Below, piece by piece: positions 35,224 to 45,830 of a DNA stretch of 64,000 nt. The stretch is from positions 19,144,694 through 19,208,693 of the forward strand of contig ML680053.1 in assembly GCA_007922225.1 (NCBI GenBank). The letters are read 5' to 3'. Positions within the stretch are counted from its first letter, which is position 1; the number at the start of each line of letters is the position of its first letter. Position numbers and translations under genes: made by a program. This DNA is from Emydura subglobosa. Its lineage: Eukaryota; Chordata; Testudines; Chelidae. The notes beneath the pieces were generated by a model. That model saw only the letters and a list, made by a program, of their open reading frames with translations, ran no database searches and was not told the DNA's origin.

Positions 35224-36523
35224 CCCATTGGTAAGTGCCACAAGTTGAGGAGCCAAAAAATGAGGGGAAAAGTACAATTTTTGCTGCTGATGTTTTTCTG
35301 CTCTAGGCACCAATTCATTTTTCTTGTAAGATTAGTGCAGTCCCTGCAAATTAGGTCAGAACTGTTATGATTTTATAGTTGGGCCTAATCTATGAATTTT
35401 AGATCCAAATCCAACACCCTCCAAATTTCAGTGGTGTTTATATCCAGGTTTTGATTTGAGGTCTTTCTCTAGTAAATACACAGTAGATATTCTATGACTA
35501 AAGAGACTAGGTGGCACAATCCCATTTTCTCATGTGATGTCTCTGTGGGCTAGGAACTTCTATCAGAAAACCTGAAATACCCTGGCTTTCATTTCAGCAA
35601 TCAAAACGTTTGTGGGTGCGATAATTACAAAATACTTTGTATTGCTATACCAAGTAGAATGTACTGAAAGTAATGGGGGGAAAACAGTGGAAAGAGGTGA
35701 GTGCTGAGAGTTTGGAGTGAAGAAAAAAGTTGAATGAGTATAGACATTCTCAAATCTTTTCTTTTGCTCAACATAAATGTTTAGTGACACTTGTGATAAG
35801 TGATAAACTTATTCAGAACACTAAGCTACCTGGAAAAAAAACTCCACTTCAAGAAATATGAATATGGCACTGTTGAATCTGAAGCTGGTAATAGTGACAA
35901 CAGTACATTTCTTTTTAAAGAGTGACTTTTTTTACCCTTAAAAATATTTCTACAAAAATATCCTAGTTTTTTAAAATATAGTCAGCTTATAGAGAAGTCC
36001 TATAAAATGATTGAGACGTTTATATTTGACCTGAAATGTGGTAGTAGCATAACACCCTACCTGCATTCATAGACAGGCTTATCCCCAAATGCGTGCCAGC
36101 CTACTGTGTTGTAACATTGTTCTTGAAAATAACATCATGGGAAGCTGGTAGAGTGGCAGCACTTGTAAAGTTCACCCAGGCGTGAGAGATGCTATTTCCT
36201 TTAACCATGAAACCAAGGTGCTCAAGGCAACAATAGTAAAATTTAGAGAGCAGATTAATCCCTGAAGAGAGCATTTGGAATGATTTACTTCATCTGAATT
36301 AAAATGTAATCTCCTTTGTGGAAGAGAGGGATATCTCCTATATAGCAGCACCACTTATTAGACATTCCCTATGGAATGTGAAGTATATCAAGCGGTACAT
36401 GGGCCTTAATTGTGATTACACTTTATTGCCACTTAGACTATTACGTACTTAAATTACCAGATAACGGAATCTATATTCTTAATAGTGAAAAAGTGTTAAC
36501 AGTAATTCTACTAAATATTTCAG

Positions 36524-36705
36524 CCCTGTTCCAACTATCTCATGGAGGAAAGTTAATGATCATAATCCAAGTAAAGCCCGTCTGAGAAAGTCCCAAGCTG
36601 TTCTTGAAATACCTAATGTGCAGCTAGAGGATGCAGGGATGTACGAATGTAAAGCTGAAAACTCACGTGGAAGGAATGTCTTCAGAGGACAGCTACAAGT
36701 GTACA
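36524..36705 (+). CDS. CNTN6: CNTN6 exon: second half of Ig domain 3
   Basis: The first base C completes the Asn codon begun in the previous exon. It then reads [20 protein letters not shown] and continues through [20 protein letters not shown] to FRGQLQVY. The Trp of the Ig core (SW), the D-A-G-M-Y-E-C signature and the second Ig3 cysteine are all present. Acceptor TTTCAG is at 36518-36523 and donor GTAAGT at 36706-36711. Length is 182 bp, ending after the first base of the next Thr codon. The pattern matches an I-set Ig domain. I find no stop or frameshift. Confidence 0.95.
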
Positions 36706-36947
36706 GTAAGTGTGTGTCCATAAAATGCTATGCAACATTCTGCAACACGTTATCCACACTTAATGCTGCAGATACACATGAAATAAAGCTTTGGCCAAGT
36801 AAAAAAGAATGGGTCCTTTCTTTATATAAAATCAATTAGAAATTAGCACTGCCTATATTTGTTAGTAAATGACTCGTTAAATATTGAGTTGAAAGTAGAG
36901 CTAACTGAATTTTTTTACATTTTTCAAAAATTCAACAAAGATAGGGT

Positions 36948-36948
36948 C

Positions 36949-36979
<31 letters not shown>
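36948..36979. repeat. C9-T23 homopolymer pair
   Basis: A run of nine C is followed directly by 23 T, 240 bp downstream of the Ig3 exon. It may be a sequencing-sensitive site or the reverse-complement poly(A) of a retroposon. No retroposon body is recognised beside it. Confidence 0.9.
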
Positions 36980-37376
36980 ACCAGCTTTAGAGCTGACTGA
37001 AATTGCTTTAAACCAGTAATTTTTAAAAAATGTTTTTAAAATGTTTTACTGTTTCTGGCACTCTCGAAATTATGCTGGCAATAAAATCTATATACCACTC
37101 TCATAAATTCTGTATACGATACATATGATAGAAAAACTTTTTTAGAAATGTCTTGAAAAGATTTTTTTAATGGTTGTATTTCAGTTATTTCTTATATTCC
37201 TCTGCCTATTATTCCAAATTACTTTGAGTCTAACTCTAACAGAAGGAGAGAACGGCTTACATTTTCAAAAGTCATCTTCAGTGCTTCAGTTCTTGGGTAC
37301 CCACTTTGAGGGGGTCTGATTTTCAAAAGGTGGTGAATATCTAACATTTTGAAACAGGCATATATATGTATGTATG

Positions 37377-37457
37377 TATGACCACTGACATAGGTAGTGT
37401 CCATTATGACCACTGACATAGGTAGTGTCCATTATGACCACTGACATAGGTAGTGTC
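37377..37457. repeat. Tandem repeat, 28-bp unit, 2.9 copies
   Basis: The unit 'tatgaccactgacataggtagtgtccat' occurs at 37377-37404, 37405-37432 and 37433-37457 (last copy 25 bp) with no mismatches. It is followed by the right end of a MITE-like element (37458-37535). Confidence 0.95.
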
Positions 37458-37535
37458 TGCACTGACGCACTACGGTGATACAGCTGCAGCGCTGCATCTG
37501 CATCACTGTAGCGTTTCAAGTGTAGACAAGCCCTT
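37458..37535. mobile_element. MITE right-end fragment
   Basis: 'tgatacagctgcagcgctgc' followed by 'atcactgtagcgtttcaagtgtagacaagccc' is the right terminus of the 'ggcttgtctacac' MITE class. The left end is missing, and the 28-bp tandem array takes its place. Confidence 0.5.
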
Positions 37536-37885
37536 TATATCTTATACTGTAGATGACCTTTTAGGGCTAGAAGTAAGTGGTGAATGTGTCATTGCAAAGC
37601 TAGGGACCTTTCCTTTTCAAAGCTGGTGTAAATTTGTTGGAGAAATTACAGAGCTGAGAGAGGGAAGAAAAAATGATGTGAAAAGCTGACTTAAAATATT
37701 ATTTCAGGAATAACACATTTTTACCCATGTGAGAATATCAGATACCTGCACAGTTTGAGTGTTTACAAATCAGATCCCTTGTTTCACAGTATTTTATTTA
37801 TAAATACAGTTTCTTATTAACACACATTTACTTTTATATCTGTCAATTATATCTGTTATGACATTCACCATTCTTTTAATCATAC

Positions 37886-38240
37886 AGTCATAGACATTAG
37901 AGGTGAAAGAGACCTACCACATGAGGTCATCTAGTAAATCTATCTGCTAATACAATATTGTTCCATTCAGTACTTTCTCTAGGGTTTTGTTCTAATTTCA
38001 AATAAGCCAAACAACAGGGTTCCAATACTTCACTTAGAGATTGTTCCTCAGCCTAATAGATCACTCTAAAAGAAAGTCTTTCCTGATATTCAGTCTGAAT
38101 TTTCCCTTTCTTAATTCCATTCCATTTCTCCTGTTATAACTCCACTAATAAATAATTCTTGTGTCTTTGGTAATTACATCTTTCAAATATGTATACATTG
38201 CTATGATCTATTCAGTTCATTTTCTTTGTAATTCAGTCCT
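37886..38240 (-). mobile_element. Old CR1 3' fragment (minus strand)
   Basis: The + strand begins 'cagtcatagacattagaggt' and 'gaggtcatctagtaaatcta', then 'ttcctgatattcagtctgaat'. These are reverse-complement CR1 UTR and C-terminal phrases with many substitutions, so it is older than the copies at 23.3 and 30.7 kb. Confidence 0.7.
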
Positions 38241-38749
38241 TCCAGTTTTCTAATCATTCCTGCTCCTTCCAGTTTCTTGACTTTTTTCTCTGACCACACC
38301 AGGACTACAATGACTCAGTGTCAAGATCTCATTGGATGCGGCTTTCCTCTTTTCTCATTCACGTCTCCTCCTGCTAGGTCCAAGAGCAGTTTTGTGGCTT
38401 TTAATACGCACAGAGGTGTTGGGAAGGGCTTTTCCCATCTCTCTCTCAAATGCAGTGGCTTGCACCAATCTGACTGGGCACATCATCCATAATGCCATTA
38501 CTGCCCTAATCTCCTGAGGTTTACACTGAAAACAAGAATCCAAGGCTGGGAACCACTCTGATCTCTTCCAGTGACAGGAATACAAAACTTCTCCGGGTAT
38601 TACAAATTCTTACTGTCAATGGTATCTGTTTAAGAATGACAGCCTTTGTTTTTTTAGCAATATCATTACTCTTTCTTCACAGTATTTTGAAAAGGCACTC
38701 ATGTTCCACTACATTTTAGCTGAGTTACAAGATGTGTCGCTGTTCTCCT

Positions 38750-38975
38750 CTAATAATAATACCTACCTGTTATATAGCACTTTTCATCAGTAAGTCTCAG
38801 CATTCTACAAAGGAGTTATCATTTGCTCTCATATTACAGATAAAGAAAGAGACACAGAAGGGTGGAGTGACTTGTCTAAGGTTACCCAACAGGTCAGTGG
38901 TAGAGCTAAGACTAGAACCCAGATCTCTAGAGTCCCTATCTAGTGTGCTATCCACTAGTCAACACTACCTCTCTC
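38750..38975 (-). repeat. MIR-type SINE, minus strand
   Basis: It contains the reverse complement of the MIR core ('attacagataaagaaagagaca', 'gagtgacttgtctaaggtta') and a tRNA-like end ('agagtccctatctagtgtgctatccacta'). Confidence 0.8.
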
Positions 38976-39699
38976 ATTAGCAGGGAGGCATATTCTATTT
39001 CTTCGAAGGAAACAAATAGCCTTGGGTGCCCAAGATACTGCCCATGAAGGTCAGGAATCAGTGTACTGAGAACGTTTCTTACCTCAGTAATCCTGCTATC
39101 CCAAATCCCATACCATCATGAGTTCTTTCTAGTCCTTTTATGTTTTTATGATTGCCAAAAGGCCATTTTTCAACTGCAATCTTTTATGGGCACTTTACAG
39201 ATTGTGTTAATCTGCATGCTGTAGAGTTACAGTAGAACACGGTTTCTAACAAGGAAAGGGAGACCTGCTGCAGATTATTGGTTTTTACAGGTTATCAAAT
39301 TTGTGAGAAAATGTGATTTATGAAACCAATGCACATCAGAAATTCACTTACCTACACTAAGGAGACACAGGCTGATGTCTGAAAATTAGCAAGTGCTCGG
39401 GTGGAAAGGAGCACTCATGACTAAAGACAAATTATAAGCATCTACCCATAAGTAATTAAATATACCCACACATCAGTTCAGGGTGCAGAAAGTGAAGTGT
39501 TCCCCCATTGGCTGTGAAACACATGATATCAGTCACACTGGCCCATTCTGGAAATAGCAGCAGGGTCTTATGGATTCTACAAAACCAGAAATCCATTTTC
39601 AAAGCTGATTTGTGGGTTTGGGTTGAGCAGAGTGCAGTTCAGCCACATTTTACTATATGACAATCTCAGTTTTCTTTACTGCTGATATCGTTATGGGAG

Positions 39700-39815
39700 A
39701 GACAAGGTTGATACAATAATATCTTTTATTGGACCCACTTCTACTGGTGAAAGGAACAAGCTTTCGAGCTAAGCAGAGATCTCCTGGGACCAACACAGCT
39801 ACAACAGAACTGCAA
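39700..39815 (-). mobile_element. Penelope-like 3' terminal fragment
   Basis: 'gacaaggttgatacaataatatcttttattggacccacttctactggtgaaagg' followed by 'aacaagctttcgagct' matches the 3' ends of the Penelope-like sequences at 41645-41710 and 58695-58775 in this window. It has no coding part. Confidence 0.55.
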
Positions 39816-41335
39816 ACAATATTGTTATGGTGGGAATTTCTAGCTTTACTTTAAACATCATTTGCTACTATACCTCTTATTTTAAAATACGCTTATCTTG
39901 AATGATTTATAGCAGAATACGTTGTCTTGTCTCAGACACTCATGTTTCTGGAATAAGGGATGGTTATCATAAGGTCACAGGCTCATATGTAAGCCATCAT
40001 TTCATACAAGAGAGGGTTGGTTTTTTTAGAGCTTCAGACCAGGTTACAGCACCAACACTGTCATACTGAGGATCACACTGATTTACATGTGTCCTTAGGT
40101 ACTAGATTCCTGTCTGTTTTAATCTTACTCAGTTTGCAGTTCCATTTCATCTAGTTCACCATGGGATATGCCCAGAACACCAGGTCTGCCTGGCTAGTCT
40201 GATTCCATCACAAATTCATTTAATTCCTGTGTTACCTAATGATGACATCCAGCTTGTAGCATGATTGTGTGATGCAGCTTATATTTTAGAAATGATCATT
40301 ATATTGTCTCCATGCTTGACTGGAATCCAGTTCTGGAACTGACAAAACCATTTAAAATTTGATAAAACCCAAGATATCCTCAGCAGACTTAATATACTTG
40401 CCTGCACTCCATTTTGAGAGCTGTGATTTCCCCCAAATCATCTGGTCATCCTGTAATTTGCAGTGATTTCTATTGAAGCTCAAACTGATTAACGGTAAAG
40501 AGTAAAAGAATGCTTGTTTTCATGGGGAAAATAGATCATTCACCTTTTTCAATCCAGTTACAGAACTTCACAAATTCTGACTTACTTAGGATCTGTGGAA
40601 TTTTGCATGTGGATTACAAAAGGATAATTACATTTGTCATTCACTACTCACTTTCTTAGGTTGAGTGAGTTGATGTAAAAGCACAGGAGGATGCATTATA
40701 GCTTTTCTCCTCTTCCGTACTTTTCTTTTCCCCCTCTTATTGTTGTCATACAAGGTACATGTCTCCCTCTTTCCCCTGCCATTCATTCTTCCCTACCTCT
40801 TTTATTCATCATTCTTTTGTTATTTTACTTCTATATAGACACACACATACTGTGAAACAGAGGGAGAGGTTTTGTGAAATGGAAGAAGCGAGAGAAAGGA
40901 AGACTAAGGGGGGTGTGAAAGTAGTGGCAATGACAAATGTGATATGGAATAAATGAGGAGGGCTAGCAACTCAGTGAAGAGGAGCAGAAATGAGTGGTGG
41001 AATGATGGAAGTGTAGAGGATGGGAGGGATTGGAAGTGGAAGAGACTGAGCCCTGTAGCTATGTGTCGTCTTACTGCAACACCACCCAGAAAAGCAGCAC
41101 CAAAACACAGACTTTTTCTACCTCAAAGTTGCAGATATTGCTACTGAAAAAGACTGGGGCACATCGCTCCCGCCTCCACACATCCCTGCTCTGTCGTGCA
41201 AGATATCTGATGAGGCACTACAGGTTTTTTGTTCCTCCATGGATGGGATTTTGAAGCTCTGCTACACCCTGTCTCAATAGTGTCCTAGGAAGAGCACCTG
41301 CCATGCCAGTTAATGGCCTGGGGCTTTAAGACTTA

Positions 41336-41629
41336 GGGTATGTCTAAACTGATGGCAGCAAATTCACCACCATCTGATCTATTTATCTGGATTGATTGAG
41401 CGGAAGTGGAGACCTGCTCAATCGACCTGGAAATTGACGCTATTAATCCATCTCCGTCAGGTTGAGTAATGCTGCGTCGACGGGAGGGTGTTTCCCATCA
41501 ATGCAGTGAACTGAAGACACCGTGGTAAATAGAAGTTAGGAAGTTGACAGGAGATACACAAGCTACTCTATGTAGTTTGCATATCTCCCGTCGACTGCCG
41601 CCGAATTTGGTGGGCAGTGTAGACATAGG
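41336..41629. mobile_element. MITE with terminal inverted repeats
   Basis: The left end 'gggtatgtctaaactgatggcagcaaattc' pairs with the reverse complement of the right end ('gaatttggtgggcagtgtagacatagg'). Flanking octamers AAGACTTA (41328-41335) and ATTACTTA (41630-41637) agree in 6 of 8 positions, compatible with a decayed hAT-type duplication. The interior has 'tctcccgtcgac'. It is non-coding. Confidence 0.7.
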
Positions 41630-41639
41630 ATTACTTAGA

Positions 41640-41784
41640 CCTGATTGAGACGAGATGGTTGAGGTAATATATTTTATTGGAGCAACTTCTTTTGGTGGGG
41701 AGAGACGAGCTTTTGAACTCCCTTGGGTCTGGAGAATGTAACCAGAGTGTCCAAGCTAAATAAAAACTGGGACTTGTTAGGCAT
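41640..41784 (-). mobile_element. Penelope-like element, 3' terminus
   Basis: 'gaggtaatatattttattgg' then 'agcaacttcttttggtgggg' corresponds to the 3' end seen at 58698-58745. It lies downstream (minus strand) of the GIY-YIG part at 42960-43284. A CR1 separates the two. Confidence 0.65.
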
Positions 41785-42895
41785 ATGCAGTAGATGTGGT
41801 CTATTTTGACTGCAGTAAGGCTTTTGATACTGTCTAACATGACCTTCTTGTAAACAACCTAGGAACATATAGTCTATAGAAACTTCTTATAAAGTGGGTG
41901 CGCAACTGGTTGAAAAACTATACTCAGAGAGTAGTTAACAATGGTTCACAGTCAAGCTGGAAAGGTGTATCAAGTGGGGTCCTGCAGAGATCTGCCCTGG
42001 ATCCTGTTCTATTCAATATCTTCATAAATAATTTGGATAATGGCATAGAGAGTACATTTATAAAGTTTGCAGATGATACCAAGCTGGGAGGGATTCCAAG
42101 TCTGCAGAGGACAGGATTAGAATCCAAAATGAGCTTGACGAACTGGAGAAATTGTCCTTGTATTTCATGCTATTTATTTTAGACAAGTGCAAAGTACTCC
42201 ACTAAGGGAGGACTAAATCAACAAATACAAAATGAGAAATAACTGCAGAAAAGGATTTTTGGGGGTTACGATGGATCACAATGAGTCAGCAAATTAATAC
42301 TCTTGCAAAAAAAAAAAGAACATAATTCTGGGATGTATTAGCAGGAATGTTGTAAGCAAGACACAAAAAGTAACTCCTCTTCTCAATTCAGCAATTATAA
42401 GGCCTCAACTGGAGTATTGTGCCCAATTTGGGAGCCACATTTCAGGAAAGATGTGGACAAATTGGAGAAAGTTCAGAGGAGAGCAACAAAAATGATTAAA
42501 GGTCTAGAAAACATGACCTATGAGGCAAGACTGAAAGAATTGGGTTTGTTTTGCCTGGAGAAGAGAAGATTGAAGGGGAATAAAGTCTTCAAGTATGTAA
42601 AAAGTTGTTATAAAGAGGAGGGTGAGAAATTGTTCTTCTTAACCACCAAGGACAAGAGAAGAAGTAATGGACTTAAATTGCAGAATAGGAGATTTAGGTT
42701 AAACATTAGGAAAAACTTCCTAACTTTAAGGATAGTTAAGCACTGGAACAAATTACCTTGAGAGATCGTGGAAGCTGTCACTGGAGGTATTTAAGGATAT
42801 GGTCTAGATAATGCTTAGTCCTGGCTGAGTGCAGGGGACTGGACTAGATGGCCTATCAAGGTACCTTCCCAATCCTAAATGTCTATGCTATAGGA
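41785..42895 (+). mobile_element. CR1 LINE, 5' truncated, inserted in a Penelope-like element
   Basis: The + strand encodes the CR1 RT palm and C-terminus. 'AVDVVYFDCSKAFDTV' is at 41793-41840, '[20 protein letters not shown]' near 42011-42070 and ADDTKLGG at 42071-42094. Then come 'YEARLKELGLFCLEKRRLKG' (about 42519-42578) and 'IVKHWNKLP'. The tail ends 'gatggcctatcaaggtacc' to 'aatgtctatgctat'. Several frameshifts are present. The two flanks are consecutive parts of a Penelope-like 3' region, so the CR1 is the younger insertion. Confidence 0.9.
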
Positions 42896-43284
42896 GACCA
42901 CTTAAAATGAAGTGGGCAATTAAGGGTTAGAAGGCAGTAGTGTGTGTGACAATGTTGTAATGAGCCATAAAACAAGCATCTCTTTTAAATTCATGGTTTT
43001 TAGTGTCCAGCGAAGTTATGAATTTAGGCTCCCAGGCTTATTTGGTTGTTGTGGAGTGTTATGTAGGTTTCCTCTGAGGATGTGGACTGAGAGGTCCGAT
43101 ATAGAGTGATTAATCTGTGAAAATTGGTCCCCAACAGGTGATAGGGTGTTAATGTCTTTTCTCATTTTTCTGTGAGTTCATTTGAGAGCATACTGATTGT
43201 CTGGCTTCACACACGTTGTTATTGCGGCATTTAGTGCACTGAATGAGGTACACTATGTGTTGTAATAGGATGTGTAGGACTCTG
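42896..43284 (-). pseudogene. Penelope-like element: GIY-YIG endonuclease region and 3' UTR
   Basis: On the minus strand 'HIVYLIQCTKCRNNNVCEAR' is followed by 'QSVCSQMNSQKNEKRH' (about 43250-43150). It resembles the (V)YLI-C-KC-x-YVGET-x-R-x-N-H pattern of the Penelope GIY-YIG domain; the G and E/T positions are altered. In another frame 'VGDQFSQINHSISDLSVHIL' (about 43140-43080) matches the C-terminal segment that follows the nuclease. Frameshifts and changed catalytic positions make it inactive. Penelope-like elements use a GIY-YIG nuclease with a telomerase-like reverse transcriptase. Confidence 0.8.
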
Positions 43285-43744
43285 AGCAGCACGTGCCTTC
43301 CCCCTTTGTGGACACTAGCCCTCTGCCCTGCCCCTTCTGCCCAAATCCCCGCCCCCATCCTGCCCCTTCCACCTGAGGCCACACCCTTCCCTTTCCCACC
43401 GGCAGCAGCCCCAAACCGCAGCTGGTACCGAGCCAGAACAGCCCTAAGTCCTGGCCGGACCACGGCAGCCCCAAGCCCAGACCAGAGTGGAGTAGTGCCC
43501 TCCTCCCCTCCTAACCCCTTGCAAGAGAGGAGTGACCCTGAGCCCTGGGAAGTGCACTGCAGTTCTGATTGGTGCCTGGCTGGAGCAGCCCCCAAGTGCC
43601 AGCTGGAGTGGAGCAGCCCCTCCCCGAGCCTCTGGCCAGAGCGGAGCTGACCCCCCTCTCAACCGGCCTGCTGGCACCTGGAGCAGTCCTGGCTGGGCCA
43701 ACCCACCAATGCCTGCATTACCCACTACCCACCCATGAAGGATG
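43285..43744. other. GC-rich block interrupting the Penelope-like element
   Basis: About 460 bp of very C-rich sequence ('ctgccctgccccttctgccc', 'ggagcagcccc' repeats) has much higher GC content than all surroundings. It stands where the C-terminal part of the reverse transcriptase and the linker would be. Long open frames on both strands (up to 148 codons) are explained by GC content, and none has a recognised domain. It may be a GC-rich dispersed repeat or LTR fragment. Confidence 0.6.
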
Positions 43745-44518
43745 GGAAGAGGCAAGGCCACAACGGCTGATTAGTTTGCCATGGATTTCTGAGCATTGTT
43801 CATTATCTTGTAGGTATTTGAAGCAGGCAGCTGTCATGTTGTCATGGTGATGGACATTGGAGAATAGGGAAGTTATATCCATGGTGGCAAGGATGGTATT
43901 CTGAGGGAGGTTGTTAATGTTGCAGAATTTCTGGAGGAAATCAATAGTGTCCTCAAGGAAACTGGACCTTTATTTTGTGAGTGGTTTGAAGATGGTTTCT
44001 ATGCGTCTTGGTACTCCTTCAATAAAAGTATGATGGGTCTGCCTGGATTCTTTTGTTTGTGGATCTTGGGAAGCATGCACAAGATCCCTGGGTTGGGTTC
44101 ATGGGTGATGAGGTTGCAGAGTTCTTCATAGTATTAGAGAAGGACTTGATAGTATTTTTAAATTCTTGTGTGAATTTTGGTGTGGGATCTTCTTTGAGTT
44201 GTTTGTAGTAAATGGTGATGGAGAGCTGTCTGTTGGCCTCATTGATGTCATCATCAAGATTAAGGACTATGAAGGTACCCCCTTTTTCTGCTGGTTTGAT
44301 CACTATCTGGTGGCTGGATTTCAGGGACTGTATAATTATTCCCATTATCCCCATGGTGGATATGGTCTATGGAGAGATTATTGTGGATGTAATGTTTGTT
44401 GAAAAATTCATGGTTGATATTTTTCCTGAAGCAATCAGTTTATTGATCCAGTAAGTGGTTTCGCCCACTGGGCAGTTTCCAGTGACATGATTTTTTTTTT
44501 CTTCTGACTGTTAGTGGA
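43745..44518 (-). pseudogene. Penelope-like reverse transcriptase, N-terminal part
   Basis: The minus-strand frame (44354-44019 and onward) reads IKSLKSSHQIVIKPAEKGGT, then ANRQLSITIYYKQLKEDPTP. This is the diagnostic 'IVIKPADKGG ... RQLSDTTYYKKL..DPT' block at the start of Penelope reverse transcriptases. Further on, a CMLPKIHK-like segment (about 44078-44055) and a 'MDITSLFSNVHH'-like segment (about 43882-43847, cf. VTMDVTSLYTNIP) are visible across frameshifts. It is interrupted on its 5' side by an LTR at 44519 and on its 3' side by the GC-rich block. Confidence 0.85.
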
Positions 44519-45223
44519 TGTGATGGGTGACACTTGCCTCTCGTAATTGCCTCCTGTTGATTGGGTGTAGTGCTGCAATCTTTTCTTTCTCCTAGTACCC
44601 CCTGTAAGTTGCCAACCTCACCAGGTGGTCTTCAGTGGCTCAGCCCTCCTGCCAAATCACACAGTCAGAAATGGATGAACCCCTTCCAGGACAGCAAAAG
44701 TCCAACAAACTATCTGCCCTCATCCAGGTCTTCAGCCCCATTTCTGAGCCCTTTAAATCTAGCTGCGCTCACTTTCTGGGATTTAGGCCATTCCAGCACT
44801 GGCTGGTCGGAGGATCAAGGCCCACCCACTACTCTGGGTCCCAACATACAGCAGCCACATACTCCTGCTTCCAGTTCACTGCTCCTATTCCCTGGACCCT
44901 TTCCCATGTAATCCTTTTCCTTTTACCTTAATGTTACAGTTGTCAGATTCTCTCATATGCAGGCCAGTAAAACAGCCCATCAATCTCCTTGAGCCAGAGC
45001 TCAGCACCCTTCCTTTCCCCTCTGGTCCCAGCCAGGAACTGACTGGTTCAGGCCATGCAGCTCCTTTTATCTGAGCCTACTGGGCTTTGATTGGCTGCTT
45101 CCACAATGACCATCTAGGCAGGCCTGGAGGACCCACCTCTGCTGCTCTTTCCTGGGGCAGGGTGTAGTAGGACTGCAGGGACTCCAGCAGGAAGCCTCAA
45201 AGGACCAGGTACACCCCATCACA
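44519..45223 (-). mobile_element. Solo LTR-like insertion in the Penelope-like element
   Basis: The 705-bp insert begins TGTGATGGGTG and ends CACCCCATCACA, so the ends are short inverted repeats with TG...CA. Flanking pentamers GTGGA (44514-44518) and GTGAG (45224-45228) agree partly. On the minus strand a TATA-like GATAAAAGG lies near 45072-45064. Penelope-type coding sequence lies on both sides (N-terminus at 45224-45520, RT at 43745-44518). Long short-exon-like frames inside are not conserved proteins that I know. Confidence 0.65.
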
Positions 45224-45520
45224 GTGAGGATTTGGTAGTTGTGGTTAGTGTCATCTTTGTTGTGAAAGAATTGCTTGAGGCAGAGTCAGCAGAAAAATTC
45301 TAGTTCTCTACATGTTAGTATGGTACTAAGGTTCTGAGGTGGGGCAGAAGTTCAATCCTTTGGAAAGTACATATACTTCAGTTCTGGTTAGGGATAGTCT
45401 TGACAGATTGATGATGTTGGGGTGTCATGTAGTGTCCACGTTGTAGATTCTGGTGTCTTGGTTTCTCCCAGAGGTGGTGGTCTGTTTGTTGTGGAGTTGT
45501 GATTGGTTCCACATTTTTTT
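45224..45520 (-). pseudogene. Penelope-like element: N-terminal region
   Basis: The minus strand encodes 'TEVYVLSKGLNFCPTSE' at about 45388-45338. This is the recurrent 'LSKGLNFCPT' motif near the N-terminus of Penelope-like proteins, followed by an acidic/aromatic segment ('FCRLRLKEFF'-like at 45290-45265) where a D-x-N-R-F-x-R-K-x-x-L-R-x-F-F pattern is usual. Stops and frameshifts are present. Confidence 0.75.
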
Positions 45521-45544
45521 GTTTTGTTTTGTTTTGAATGGCAA

Positions 45545-45830
45545 CAAAAAATTAGATCCTATATGTAATGGGGACCACATCCTGAAAGAAATTTTTTTCT
45601 GAAATCCCTTTTCTGGCTTTCAAACAACCTCACAACCTTGCCAAGCTCATCATCAGATGCAACACCCTCATGGACTAGACCACACCAACTCAAAGCAGCA
45701 CCCAGAGCAGGCCAGAACAACAGATGCAAAACCTGCAGATATGTCTCCACCACTTACATTCACTCCCTGCATATTGAGCACAAGTGTGGCCATTTTAGAA
45801 AGAAATAGGTAAAACACTTCACCAACTTCC
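45545..45830 (+). pseudogene. Penelope-like element: linker region on the opposite strand
   Basis: The + strand reads, with stops, 'SLFWLSNNLTTLP' and later 'NNRCKTCRYVSTTYIHS' (about 45712-45765). This is the Cys-containing linker that lies between reverse transcriptase and GIY-YIG nuclease in Penelope proteins. The homologous linker on the minus strand occurs at 59200-59430. Here it lies head-to-head with the minus-strand element to its left, which lacks exactly this part. It is either a second copy or an inverted piece. Confidence 0.7.

Noticed and set aside
37377..37457. Three 28-bp direct repeats as a CRISPR array
   Set aside because: The repeats are contiguous with no spacers, and the window is a vertebrate intron. 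It is a simple tandem repeat.
42417..42761. 114-codon + strand frame as a gene
   Set aside because: It encodes the C-terminal part of CR1 ORF2 (KELGLFCLEKRR, KHWNKLP) and ends in the CR1 tail.
43149..43761. Overlapping frames of 105-148 codons on both strands
   Set aside because: The GC-rich composition removes stop codons. Only the last 40 codons of the 148-codon frame resemble a protein, and they belong to the Penelope GIY-YIG region.
44561..44911. 116-codon Ser/Pro-rich frame
   Set aside because: It lies inside the LTR-like insertion. Composition explains it, and no domain is visible.
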